Source: Symsagittifera roscoffensis
Lineage: Eukaryota; Xenacoelomorpha; Acoela; Convolutidae
DNA: 64,000 nucleotides
Reading direction: 5' to 3'
Assembly (NCBI RefSeq): GCF_963678635.1
Contig: NC_087067.1
Location: 35,791,966 to 35,855,965 of the forward strand
Shown here in pieces: positions 22,901-33,468 of the stretch. Within the stretch, counting starts at the first letter, position 1. Every line of letters begins with the position of its first letter. The notes beneath the pieces were generated by a model, which saw only the letters and a list, made by a program, of their open reading frames with translations, was not told the DNA's origin and did no database searches. A program made the position numbers and the translations under genes.

Positions 22901-23899
22901 ATCAAATCAAAATGAAAAACGTCAATTCAATTTCATTGGATTTTGTTTGACGTTTACCCATTAAAAAAACCATGATGGTGTTTTCTCATGCGCTCAGGAT
23001 CGAATGAATAAAAATTTTGTCCACCAATCAGAGCTCAAAAGTTCACCAATCAAATCATTCAAAATTTCGAAAGAAATAAGCAATGATCTATGTTAGTTTT
23101 GAAGAGTTTGATGGTCGTTGAATGATTAAAAACTTTCGCGCATTTAGTCTTTAGCGAGAATAGCGCCCATATTGCACGTTAATTATCCTCAAATAGTCAA
23201 ATTAGCATTTGTACCAGACCTTAAAATACAAATACCAGACCTTAAAAAACAAAACAGCTCGTGTATGATGGCAAAGTACTGAATGTTCCGATTGCCCTTT
23301 ACAGCTGATGAAATAACGCGCACCTATCATTCCAAATAGATCAACTTTGCAATTTTCAAGTCCCTATCAACTTTTTCAGAATAACTTAGGCTGAGAAAAT
23401 TTTTTGAGCTCAGGGAAGCAAAAGTTTTCAGATGATGTAAGAAAACTTTGTCAAAACACTTGGATGAATAGCAGAAACTTGATTGAACAAGGAAAGCATC
23501 ACAAGCTCGTCTATAAATTCCATGCTTTTAAGTTCCCAGCTTATCCTTAAGTTCCATATGATGAAACCAACCCAAGCTCATTTTTAAGTTTCTTTCGAAG
23601 TAGTAACAACAAAATTACTCTAATGTCACGACAAAGCCCTAAAAGTTCGACTGCCACTTAAAGCTTAAGAAAAAGTTTTTCCTTCAGCTTTAAGGGGCAG
23701 ACGGAACATTCAGATTCAGGTCTTTTTGATGACACGCGATTTTTTGTTCTGATTTTAAACCAAAAAATCGAAAATATATGTTGAGGGTATTTAATTCAAT
23801 CAGTCAACTTTCGACTTTATAACTAAGCGTTTTCAAAAAGGAGGAAGATTAAAAAACTATTTTTGAATTTTTTTTTTAATTTTCTCCTTCCACGCGTTA

Positions 23900-24260
23900 C
23901 CTAAATTACAGTGAATTGTAATTAGCGTCTCATATCGTTTTGTTTGGACCAAAAATAGCTAGTCTAAATTCAATTTAGAATGAAATAATTTGCCGCTTGC
24001 GCGATTTATAGGAAAGCAAGATAATTATTCAAAAAATGGCCAAATTGGCAATTTTCAAGCCCCGAGCCCCATAACTTTATGAGATATGATCACAGGTACA
24101 AAATATTTAAGTTTCACCTCAAAAGAACAAACAACGACATCTTTTTAGAAAGAAATTTGTAAAAAAAAACTCTAAAACGCAAAGTTTGGTCGAATAAAAA
24201 AACCTCAAGCATAAATTTTTGGTCACGCTTTCTTTGAGAATCGGAAGAAAACTGCTCATA
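23900..24260 (+). repeat. Family R fragment, strongly diverged
   Basis: Order of landmarks preserved: AATTTGCCGC..GCGCGATTTATAG, GGCAATTTTCAAGCCC, ATAACTTTATGAGA, TGATCACAGGTA, AAAACGCAAAGTTTGGTCGAA, AACCTCAAGCATAAATTT, GTCACGCTTTC. Individual blocks match at perhaps two thirds of positions. Confidence 0.5.
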
Positions 24261-25759
24261 GTGAAATAAGTTCTCATTTAGAGCTCAAGATTCTCTTCAA
24301 AAAACTGTTAAACTTCTCGCAAGTTTTTAGCCTCTAAGTCAAAGTTTTCTGATGAAAAATTCCACGAGTACACATACTACATCACTTTTAGAAAATCTAA
24401 AATTTTTCATACGTTCTATTGTTGTGACTGCACTGTTCTTGAACAACTTTTGCGAACAAAATTAAAATGATTTAGGTCAACTAATGTCAATCCGTTCGAG
24501 GCTGCTACTGAAATAAGTAAGTCGAAATGAAATATACAAAAGAGGTCGTAATTTGTAAATTTTGAGAAACAACTGATTGATAGAAGATAACCTCATTCTT
24601 GTTTTTTGTTTAATTGCTTAAGCAGTAACTACAAATTTGTTCAAAATTAGCTGATATACAAAACTACTGAACCAATTCGAGAACCCTGACAATTAAAGAA
24701 TTGAAATGCGTAGTAAATTGACAATTCAAGTTACGAGACCGGGAAAATGGAAAGATCCTGTCTGATGATTTAAGTTGAACACATGATCTCAAGCCAACTC
24801 TCCGAAAGCTTCTGTTAAACCGACTGACCATAAATGTTTCCGAACAAATTACTGAGTTTAAAAGAGAATCAAAGCATATCAGACCGCAAAACTCAAAGCT
24901 ATTGACCGCACGAGTTTAATTAGAACTCTTTAAACGCCTGAGCAAAATTGCTCGTATAAGGAATAATTTTCTAACTGTTTTTTTTCCGACTATCATTTTA
25001 CGAAATTGTTTGTTTGTTTTTCCAGCCTCAAAATTCAACATCCGCAGATCTAAGATTTTTAAACTGAGTCTTATTAGGAACAAAATGACCAATTATGTGT
25101 CTCCGTTCATCTTGGAGGGATTTTTGATCAGGTTTAATTTTCCGCTAACGTAGCGCGTTAATAAAAAAAGACAACTAGTAATTCGCCGCGCTTATAACAT
25201 TTCCCACTGAAGCTTTAAATATCAAAAATAAAATATTAAAAGAGCACTTCTTGCATTAGTTCGAAAAGGCAAAATTGGAATTTTTATCAAAATATTTTCA
25301 GGCAAAAGATATTTTCATTAAAATGAAACCAGGGTTTTGATATCTAGAGGTGAAAAAACATTTGTTGAAAACAATTCACTCGGAAAACCATGTAAATTTT
25401 ATGAAAACTTGACAATTGAAAGCTAGAATTTTTGTCACGACAACATTTTAAAAAACATCAGATAATTTGTTCTTTTTTGATGCTTCTCTATACGCTGTTA
25501 TGTACTTAGGATGCAAGAAATACAATCAGATAAAAACTTAAATTCATTCAAATCGCCCAATCAAATCAAATACGGTTAATCATTTAGAAAAAAAGTTAAA
25601 AGTTTGAGAAAGGAAAGCCGGTTGCTGTGCAAGGAGCACTTGATAATTTTATCACGTTTAATGAAAAAAACACTGACATTTTTTCAATAACTGTAAAAAT
25701 AATTTTTTTTCTCATATGGTTTTATTGGGCACGTTGTGGAGAACAAATCTTGTGAAAAA

Positions 25760-25962
25760 TGCACGTTCAATATCTTAAATTCACTGAATCTAGACTGACT
25801 GTTTTAGTCGTAAGGGTTGGCAACAATAACTCAAAACATACACCGACTTAACTAAGATTAGCAGGTACTTAATCAATTGTTAGCCGCACCAAACACATGG
25901 CCAAACCAATGGCGCCAAACAACATAACATAGTTAAGGACTAGTAATAATATATATATAACA
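25760..25962 (-). repeat. Candidate 3' LTR of gypsy element 2
   Basis: Begins TGCACGTTC and ends ATATATATAACA in plus orientation, 203 bases, close to the 200-201 bases of element 1 and with the same TGCA...AACA termini. No second copy is in the window to prove it, so the left boundary is a guess. Confidence 0.45.
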
Positions 25963-25976
25963 TTCCCTCAACGATC
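25963..25976 (-). promoter_or_regulatory. Candidate polypurine tract of gypsy element 2
   Basis: On the minus strand TTGAGGGAA abuts the TGTTATATAT start of the presumed 3' LTR, mirroring the GTGGGGAA|TGTTGTG junction of element 1. Confidence 0.5.
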
Positions 25977-26129
25977 ATTTTTTAAACAATGTTTTAAAAA
26001 TTATCTGAGGGATAAATGTTTGAGTTTTAGACCCGCAGTGGTCCACCCTCTCCCTGGGCATAAGAATTAAGTTTAAATAGTTTTGTTTTCATTTCCCTTC
26101 ACCCCATCTTCCAAGTTTTGTCTTCTTGC

Positions 26130-28223
26130 TTAGATCGTGTCCTGCTCTCTGTCTTCCTCTCCTTTGGTCGTTCTCACTTTGAATATGCTGTCTATCATAA
26201 CACCGCCAAATTTGGATACCGCCGTTCGCTTTCTGGTACTTTTCCTTGATCCTGTCCCATCTTGGTCTTCTGATTCCTGGCTAGAATACGATACAAGCCG
26301 TAGACGTCGCCCTCGCTCCCCTTTCTTCTTTGCTTGTTTTTCCGGCTGTCCTTTGTTTCTCACATTCAGCCCACTTCCCCCTTGTTCAGTATTCATGGTT
26401 TGGACTTCAGTGTCCACTCCCTTGGATGTTGGCACGCCGCTTCCTTCGGATAAATTTGGTTTTTCCGCTAAGCCCTCTGCATTTTTCGACACCTTTGGTG
26501 CACTCAATTCCACGCCCCAATCGGATGCAACTGTTGTTTGCCCTGCGTATCGTGAAATCGTTATTGGCTCGTACTCCGAATCCGAGTTTGCTTCCTCCGC
26601 AGAATCCCGAGTTGGTGATATTTCTCGCGTTCTAATTTCGGCTGTACTTTGTGTACTTGTCCCCGCCGCCTGTTCGTTTTGAGGTTGTTTTAATTCCGCC
26701 CGACGTTTCAGTGCGCTCACAGCGGGAGGTGGTAGTGTGATTTGGCTCGCACTTTTCTGCGCGTTGGGCTTGAGGCTTTTCACAGCAACTCCACTTTTCC
26801 TAAGTACAGAGCCATTTGCTAAGGTTAGAGTATGCTTAGTTTCGCTAACTACTTTCTGATTTATGGGTCTATACCTTTTATTACTGTCCTTTAGTCGTTG
26901 GAACAATAGCTCCGTCCGCTTGCTTGGCTGTTTGGGCTTGCCCCCCATGGTTTGTTTCACGTCAACCATTGGTGTTCCATCCGCCGCTGAAACTAGTTGC
27001 TCTTGTGCCAGTCGTCTAGGGTGGCTCATGTGTTCGACGTCATACTCAACGTCAGACGGTTCTTCCCAATCAAATGCCATAGGTTGGGGAATCTTCTGAT
27101 TTCGTGGGTCCGTCGAATCTAAATAGGCAGATTTTTGTTTCAACACTCTGTCCCAATTGAGATTTTGCAAGGTCGGCTTTTTCGTGAGATTTCGAAGGAC
27201 CGTATTTGTTTCCCTGCCGTGATGAGCTTCAAACGACGATATTTTAAGTGTAGCATTCGGAGCAAATCTCAGGGCACTCAACGCTCGTTCTATCAATGAT
27301 TCTAAATTTCCGCTATCTTTTTCTTTTGCGTAAGTTAAAACAAAGTTTTTCAGGCTGCCAATTGTACGTTCGACACATCCGGTAGCACAGTGGTCATTCA
27401 CGGGTGAATATATTATTTCTATTCATTCGGAATTGCAGAATGATTTAACCGCCTTCGATGTAAAACTCGATCTTTGGTCCATAAAAATTTTCCTAGGGAC
27501 ACCATGTTAAGATATGTATTGCTTAATAAACCTAAGGACCTTCTCGCTTTTATTATTCCCGCAGATCATTGCGGAGGGCCAGCGTGAGAATCGATCAACC
27601 GCTATCAAAACGTATTTACTCGATTCATTTAGATATCTAATCGGGCCCCAAAAATCTAGCTGTAGGCATTCATTTGGCTCCCGTGGTTCATAGACTTTCC
27701 CAATGTCACTTTTAGCGCATACTGGTTTAAGGCTTTTACCTGCATCCGTGCATTCCTTGCACCCATCCGCCGCTGCAACTAAACTCCGGTGGAGATAGGG
27801 GAACCAGACGTCCCTTGCTGCATCGAACATGTTCGAGCGCCCGTGGTGAAAACAATGGATTCGGTTAACCACTGCATTCCTGAGTGGTATGGGGATGACG
27901 AGTCATTCGTCCATCCACAGGCAATTCTCACGCACATGGAAATCGTGGGCGTGCTGTCCGAGGTAGGCACTCATTGCTCTGACCTTCTTCTCCAACTCCG
28001 GGTCCTTACTTTCCACCCATTCTTTTATCGCCCGCATCTGAGGGTCCCCTTTATAATTCGCCTCGATTAGTTTAAGGTTGAACAATTCCGGCAATGCACT
28101 GCTTTTTCGGACGATCTTACAGTCCCGGGGAATCACCGACATAATGACATTTCCTCCCGCTGGATATGCCGCTGGAAATAATTCGCCTCCGAGTGCCGAA
28201 GGAATGAAATTACCGTGTTGCAT
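26130..28223 (-). pseudogene. Integrase and long C-terminal tail of gypsy element 2
   Basis: One reading frame, interrupted by TGA at 27903-27905, TAA at 27507-27509 and TGA at 27423-27425. The N-terminal zinc region has HCFHHG and CKECTDAGK. The catalytic core shows LDFWGP and AVDRFSRWP (first Asp), an FMDQRSSF block (second Asp) near 27470, and CVERTIG (Glu) near 27370. The integrase C-terminal region has TLTLANGSVLRK. After that, about 250 residues are rich in Glu, Ser, Lys and Arg, with the basic patch KKKGERGRRLR. No chromodomain is recognised. Three stops in an otherwise open frame of about 700 codons indicate recent inactivation. Confidence 0.85.
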
Positions 28224-29065
28224 CGGATGTCCCTAGTATTTTGTGTCTCCGCCTCCAGTCGTGCTTCTACTATCTCCACCTCAATGCTACTGCCGCTCGT
28301 GATCTCTGGGTGTTTTAACAATAATTTATTTAACTTCATTAAGTTTATTGATGTCATTGTAGAAGTATTTGTTTGAGTAAAATGAGAATTACTGTTTACA
28401 GTGGAATTAATATCAGACTCACGTAGTTTACATTCTGTAATTGATTTTACGATTTTCGCACCTTCACGGTCATTGCACTTAGCTATACGTTTTACTGGCT
28501 TCTGATTGGTTGGCCGACGGTCACGCGTTTTGACGCCCTCTTCCGATGGAGAGTTAATTCGATCATTTCCAACTTGTATATTTTTAGCTGAAACAATTGA
28601 TTCCTTTGGTGCTTTGATAATCCCTTTATTGGTATTAATGTAACCGAGTGAATTGGTAAATGAATGCAATTTAGCAACCGTGAAAGTGTTATCATAGACT
28701 AACTCTTGTTGCTTCCCCCACCGGATGCCTTGATAGATAATCCGCCAGGCCAATTTTAGCCCCCGGCATATGTTCAATGACAAAATCAAAGGGTATAATT
28801 CGATCGATCCAACAATCAACCGACTGAACAGAGTTTTGTTTTTCTTATTATTTCCATTCAATAATGATACTAAAGCCTTGTGATCTGTCACTACAGTAAA
28901 TTTCCGCCCGAAAATGTAATTTCTCAAATATTCGGAACCCCAAACTACGGCCAGCATTTCTAGCTCATTTGTCGAATATTTCTTTTCGGCCGCATTTAGA
29001 AAACGAGACGCAAATGATATAGGGCGCCAACCCTCGGCGCCTAGTTGTTCGAGTACAGCCCCCAA
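28224..29065 (-). pseudogene. RNase H and RNase H-integrase spacer of gypsy element 2
   Basis: The frame 28133-29065 starts inside RNase H (PISFASRFLNAAEKKYSTNE, then FTVVTDHKALVSLL with the catalytic Asp). After about residue 90 the expected RNase H end is lost, probably by a frameshift. About 150 polar residues follow, rich in Lys, Ser, Thr and Asn, before the integrase begins in another frame. The spacer has no recognised domain. Confidence 0.7.
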
Positions 29066-30232
29066 CCCATTGTGGCTCGTTTTTCTTACTAAGTAATGGA
29101 CGTAAGGGCGCCGAAGTTTCAGCCAACGCAGGTAAATATTTGTGAAGGTTATGGATTGACCCCATGAACGACTGCAATTGTGAGAGCGTCCTCAGGGCGG
29201 CTAATTTGTCAATCGGATCTGTTTTCCGCACCATTGGTGTAATCCCTGATTTTGTAATCCGGTGGCCTAACCATTCGCAAGTATTTTTCGCAAATTGACA
29301 TTTTTCTAGTTTCCAAGCCATATTTTCTTTATCTAGTTTCGCTAAAATCTTCTCCACAAGGGCAATATGTACCCCAATCTTGGTACTTTTCGAAATTACT
29401 AAGATATCATCAATGAAAGCATGTGCACAAGTAAATTCAGCCAAAATAGCATGTATGGCACGTTGAAATTCCGCCGGCATGGTTGACAATCCATAGAATC
29501 CTGTCTTAAAGCGATATGAACCGGTGAAACGGCCTCCCACCAAAGAAAAATTACAATGTTTGCTAGTATTTTCATTCAAAGGAAGTTGTCCGTATGCGTA
29601 CGTGAGATCCATCGTTGTAAAAAAAAACATCCCCCCTGTTTACGTTCGCTGATCGATTGCCCTATAATGTCCATTAGTTCTTCATTATTGGGCATTTGAT
29701 ATTTATTTTTATGTACTTGCTTGTTCAATTCTCTGGATTCTAGTGCAAGTTTTACCGAACCATCCTTTTTCACTGTGATGACGATCGGTGAGACAAAATA
29801 TTTATCTGAACATTCTTCCAATTTTTGAATGTGACCCTGTTCCAAAAGTTTGTCAATTTCCTTATCAACTTTTTCTTGTAATGTTATGGGCACTCGCCTA
29901 CCCTTTTGTTGAATTGGAGTTAAATTCTTGAAAAATTCGGCCTGCACTTTGTAATTACGGATACGCCCTACCCTGCGAAAAAGATGGTGAAATTGCTTAC
30001 GAAAATGTTTCTGCCAATCGTCCAAGTCATTGTCCGTCTCCACAGTTCCTTCCTGTGAATGTATGCTGTTTACCCCTTTCGTCGGTGGTGCTTGGACCAA
30101 AATCAGTCCTAGTGCTGGCATTAAATCACTGCCGATAATAGACGGTCTGCACCCTCCGATGACGTTGATATCCGCCGAGCTAGTCCATCCGTTGGAATGA
30201 AGCGTGACTTGCATCTTCCTCAGGAATTTCAA
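28965..30232 (-). pseudogene. Protease end and reverse transcriptase of gypsy element 2
   Basis: 29576-30232 carries the protease C-terminal strand (IIGSDLMPALGL), a linker, and the RT fingers (VSPIVITVKKDGSVKLAL, ELNKQVHKNKYQMPN). 28965-29630 continues in a different frame with MDLTYAYGQLPL, GFYGLSTMPAEFQ, FIDDILV (polymerase active site) and WLGHRITKSGI. Frameshifts lie near 29620 and near 29065. The polymerase box is intact. Confidence 0.85.
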
Positions 30233-30235
30233 CGG

Positions 30236-31078
30236 GTTGTTGCCGTAGTCGCGAAACTGGTCAAAGCACTGACCTTATTTTCATTTAAATTGGTTTTTCT
30301 GAAAAAAATTGTTAAACCTGTAAAAGATTGTAAAAAATCCAAAAAACCAAAACTTTTTGAAATTTTTTTTTCAGGGTAACAAAGAAGCGCTACATTAAGC
30401 TTGTAAACAACACTTGATTTGGTAAAACTAAGTTTCTCATAATTGAGTCAATAATTTCAATACAACAACTGTCAATTTTTTATTATTCCATTTATTTTTG
30501 ACAAACAACAATACACAAACAACTTTTAGTCGATTAGAGTCGATTATTCTAAAATTTTACAGACTTTAAAAATAATAATCTTAATAAATCGATTATTATT
30601 ATCATAGTGCGGCGGTATTTGGTCTCTTGAAGTTTTAATTATTTTTTTCTATCACTTTTCCGACGACTAAAAATGGGGAGGAATTTTTCTCCATTTTTGT
30701 GTTAATTTTCATTTCAACTAATTTTCCCGCAAAAAAATTGGTCGCTAAATGATCCCGCACAAATTAGAATGGATTCAGGGATATTTTTTATTTGTGCCAC
30801 GAATGAATATTTGTGCTACAAATAAAGTGAAATAAAAGTAGAAACTAACAATTAAACACACTCAAAGACCATGTTCTTCAAGTTGAAGCAGCGACCAGGA
30901 AAACGTAAAAAACAAGAGATCAAAAACCGCACCAAAATTATAATTGAAAATCCCTGTCTCTATGAAATCTCTACAAAATATCTAAAAAAATTGACTGGAA
31001 TTGATGAAAATTGTATTGTAACATTAATATTTTCCACAACTAAGTATCTAATAACTATTTAACTGTCTTTAATCGAAC
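30236..31078. other. No gene seen
   Basis: AT-rich sequence left over beyond the truncation point of gypsy element 2. It has TTTTCCGACGACTAAAAATGGGGAGGAATTTTT near 30655-30695, of which the AAATGGGGAGGAA phrase recurs at other repeats (for example about 45690). Small open frames have no supporting features. Confidence 0.5.
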
Positions 31079-31190
31079 CGGGGCGGATCTAGGTTTTTCT
31101 CCAAGGGGGCGGGTTTTCAAAAAATTTTCAAAATTTTTGTCGACTTTTTTTTTGGTCGACAAAATCAATCAATTCCCCATCCTCAGGTTT
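31079..31190 (+). repeat. hAT-like MITE fragment (left end)
   Basis: CGGGGCGGATCTAGG followed by a TTTTCTCC/GGGGGCGGG block and TTTTCAAAAA matches the left end of the element at 44508. It decays into TTGGTCGAC sequence after about 110 bases. Confidence 0.65.
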
Positions 31191-31599
31191 TATATTATTC
31201 ATTAATTATGTTTGATTTAAATTGAAAGATATAAGTTCATCAAACGAATATTTATTTCGAAAATTTTCTGAAGCTGTTTATTTACATACTAATTCAAATG
31301 AGCATCAACTGAAATATAAGTGAAGTCAGACTGAATGATATTTTCAGAAGAGTCAAAGCCCACTTAAAATCTTCACAGCAAATTTTTTTTTCATTTCTGT
31401 AAAAACCTTACAGTCAAGGCAGTCGAACAAAAAGAGATTCAAACTATAAAGCTGGTGACTTCTTCCACGAAAGGCATTCAGAGCCGCTCACAGAGTTAAA
31501 AAGCTGTTTTCGTTACTGCTGACAGCAACAGTGAATACTGGTAGTCAATTACCCACATTGACAAAATCAACATTGCCATTGTTATTCTGACCATTAAAA

Positions 31600-32180
31600 A
31601 TGGGGGAAGGATTTTTATATTCAGGTGTGTATGTTTTAGTTTTTCTTTCCACACAAAATCAGGCACCACAAACAATCCTTGGACTAGATTGAGTAATATA
31701 TCATATAAAAACCCTTTCAGTCATTATTCGAACGGCATTTTCATGAACACTTTTTCAGTGTCGAGAAAAACTGTTTTGAAATTTTGATTTTTGTCTGTTT
31801 TTGAACTAGTAAATTGAGCAAGCAGGTTTTTTGTAGAAAGATAGTCGTCGCAACTTAATAGTAAATAAACCAGGATTTTTTCATTCAATCTCTGAAAAAT
31901 CTAGTAAAACCAGTTGTCAAAGTTTTTTAGCGCCATTTTGGGTTGAACAACTTCAAAAACTCAACAAAAAATTCTTAATTAGTTGTTTTTTAAATTGTTT
32001 TCCAGGTTAATTTTTTCACCATGACAATTGGAAATACCTTTAATCTAGTTTTTCATTCAGATCCTTTCGTCACAACACGCACAAAAAAAAACGAAATTAA
32101 TTGTAAAACAAAATTTTTCTCGTAGATTTTAATGTATATGGTCGGAACATTCTGTGCTGCTTGTACAGCGAGCGCCTATC
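31600..32180 (+). repeat. Dispersed repeat family S
   Basis: Shares an ordered set of phrases with 57520-58020: TTTCCACACAAAAT.AGG, GAGTAATATA/GAGCAATATA, CTTTCAGTC..TTCGAAC, CAGT.TTGAGAAAAACTG, and at the end GGTCGGAACAT..TGTGCT.CTTG.ACAG...CTATCCTT. There is no coding capacity. Probably an old transposable element. Confidence 0.6.
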
Positions 32181-32220
32181 CTTGTTTATAAATGATTTTC
32201 ATACAGACTTTTAACTAAGG

Positions 32221-33015
32221 AAAAGCTAATAGAAAGTAACCCAGTTAGGAGCTTAAAATGATAAAATAGGGAGTTTGTATAGTAAAAAAGATTATAATGT
32301 CATTTAAATCAATTAAAATGTCTAAAGAACTGAAAACTTACTGAGTGTTTGCATGGTATTATTCTGCATGGTATTACTCTAGCAAAAATATGTACGCCGG
32401 AAAACATGTACGCCGGAAAAAACGCTTGCAAGTAATATAGGGTACTTTCTACTTTCTATCTTAGAAAGTAAACCTAACATTCGCTGGCAAATAATTTATT
32501 AGAAAAGAAGGGAATATGAATTTACTGCAAGTTGCCTTTTGACTCGATATTTACTTTAGAGGTGGGATATGAGTTATTTTGGCTGAGAATGGTATTTTAT
32601 AGAGAAGAGTTGATGTGATTAAAGAAAATATTGTTGGTATTTTGTTGGAAACGGTTGGTGTTTTAGAGAGGGAGCTTGGGGTGTTATAATTGTTGGAATG
32701 AATTTCAGTAGTTTTTAGCTTCTATTTATACTCAATTGGGAAATCTCCCAACTTGTCGTAGCAAATAAAAAAATATTTTTTAATTCCCTAATCTCTCGTT
32801 TTTGTTATTCGTGCATTAATTTTTCAAGAGAAGAGTTGTTCGTATATTCGTATTTTACGAGAGGAATCGTTGTTATTCGTTTTTCATTCCTTTTGCAAAA
32901 AGATGAAAATATATTTATTTTATAGTGGTGGCGGCGTCACGCTTTGTGAGCGCAATAAAACTTTATGTTTCTGCTTCAATCTGAAATCAGAACATAATCA
33001 TCCTCTGTTTGGAAA
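32221..33015 (-). repeat. 795-bp LTR-like repeat, copy 1
   Basis: Near-identical to 35617-36411 from AAAAGCTAATAGAAAGTAAC to CTCTGTTTGGAAA; I saw only a handful of single-base differences (for example TAAAGAACTG versus TAAAAAACTG). It contains two internal ATGTACGCCGGAAAA words and two GCATGGTATTA words. Such high identity implies a recent duplication or LTRs of a recent insertion. Confidence 0.9.
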
Positions 33016-33468
33016 AAAACAAAAATAAAAGATTTACTTCTAGTCTACCCTGCTAATCAAGCGAGGTCATTTTTAATCAAGCGAAGCTGTTTTCTTTTAA
33101 CCGGTGATCTTTGTTCAATTATTTTTTTTATTGTTAGCAGATGTGCCAGTTTTAGTTGACATAAGTTTGAGTCAGGCTTAATGAATATAAATTTAACTGT
33201 TACATTATAAATCAAATGAAATTTACAAACTAATTGATCAAATTATAAATTCAAATACATCAAAAAAATTGTTTTGTTTTTCAAAAGTTTGAATTTCAGT
33301 TCAAAAATGTTATTCTTGAAGTTGTTTTTTCCTCCTGAAGTAGATGAGCGGGTGTCCGTATACGTAATTGGGGAGGACTGATTCATATAAAAGGGTGTAT
33401 TTTTTTATTTTCCGTTTTAAAAAAAATCAGAATTTTTGAAAAGACAAACTAATAGCTATACTACATAG
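33016..33468. other. No gene seen
   Basis: AT-rich segment between copy 1 of the repeat and the env-like remnant. It carries direct GATCAAGCGAAG/AATCAAGCGAGG phrases near 33055-33085. Confidence 0.4.

Larger units (their letters stand above)
21243..25759. other. No gene seen; decayed repeat DNA
   Basis: About 4.5 kb of AT-rich sequence without convincing exons. It contains diverged fragments of family R: CTCGTATCGGGACGAAGCCC at about 22751, a GAATGTTCCGATTGCCC phrase at about 23290, GACAAAGCCC at about 23630, and a long diverged piece about 23900-24260. The stretch just left of 21600 would contain the promoter of the minus-strand gene, but no clear TATA box on that strand was found. Confidence 0.55.
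25760..30235 (-). mobile_element. Ty3/gypsy LTR retrotransposon 2 (5'-truncated)
   Basis: A minus-strand element with the protease end, RT, RNase H, long spacer, integrase and long tail in order, then a polypurine tract and a candidate 3' LTR. Gag and the 5' LTR are missing; recognisable sequence stops at about 30235. The reading frames are longer than in element 1, so this copy may be younger. The integrase-plus-tail frame is continuous from 28223 to 26130 except for three nonsense codons. Confidence 0.85.

Noticed and set aside
26137-26682. 181-codon plus-strand open frame
   Set aside because: It lies exactly antisense to the gypsy 2 integrase tail. Its Ser/Pro/Phe-rich composition is what the complement of a Glu/Lys/Arg-rich frame gives.
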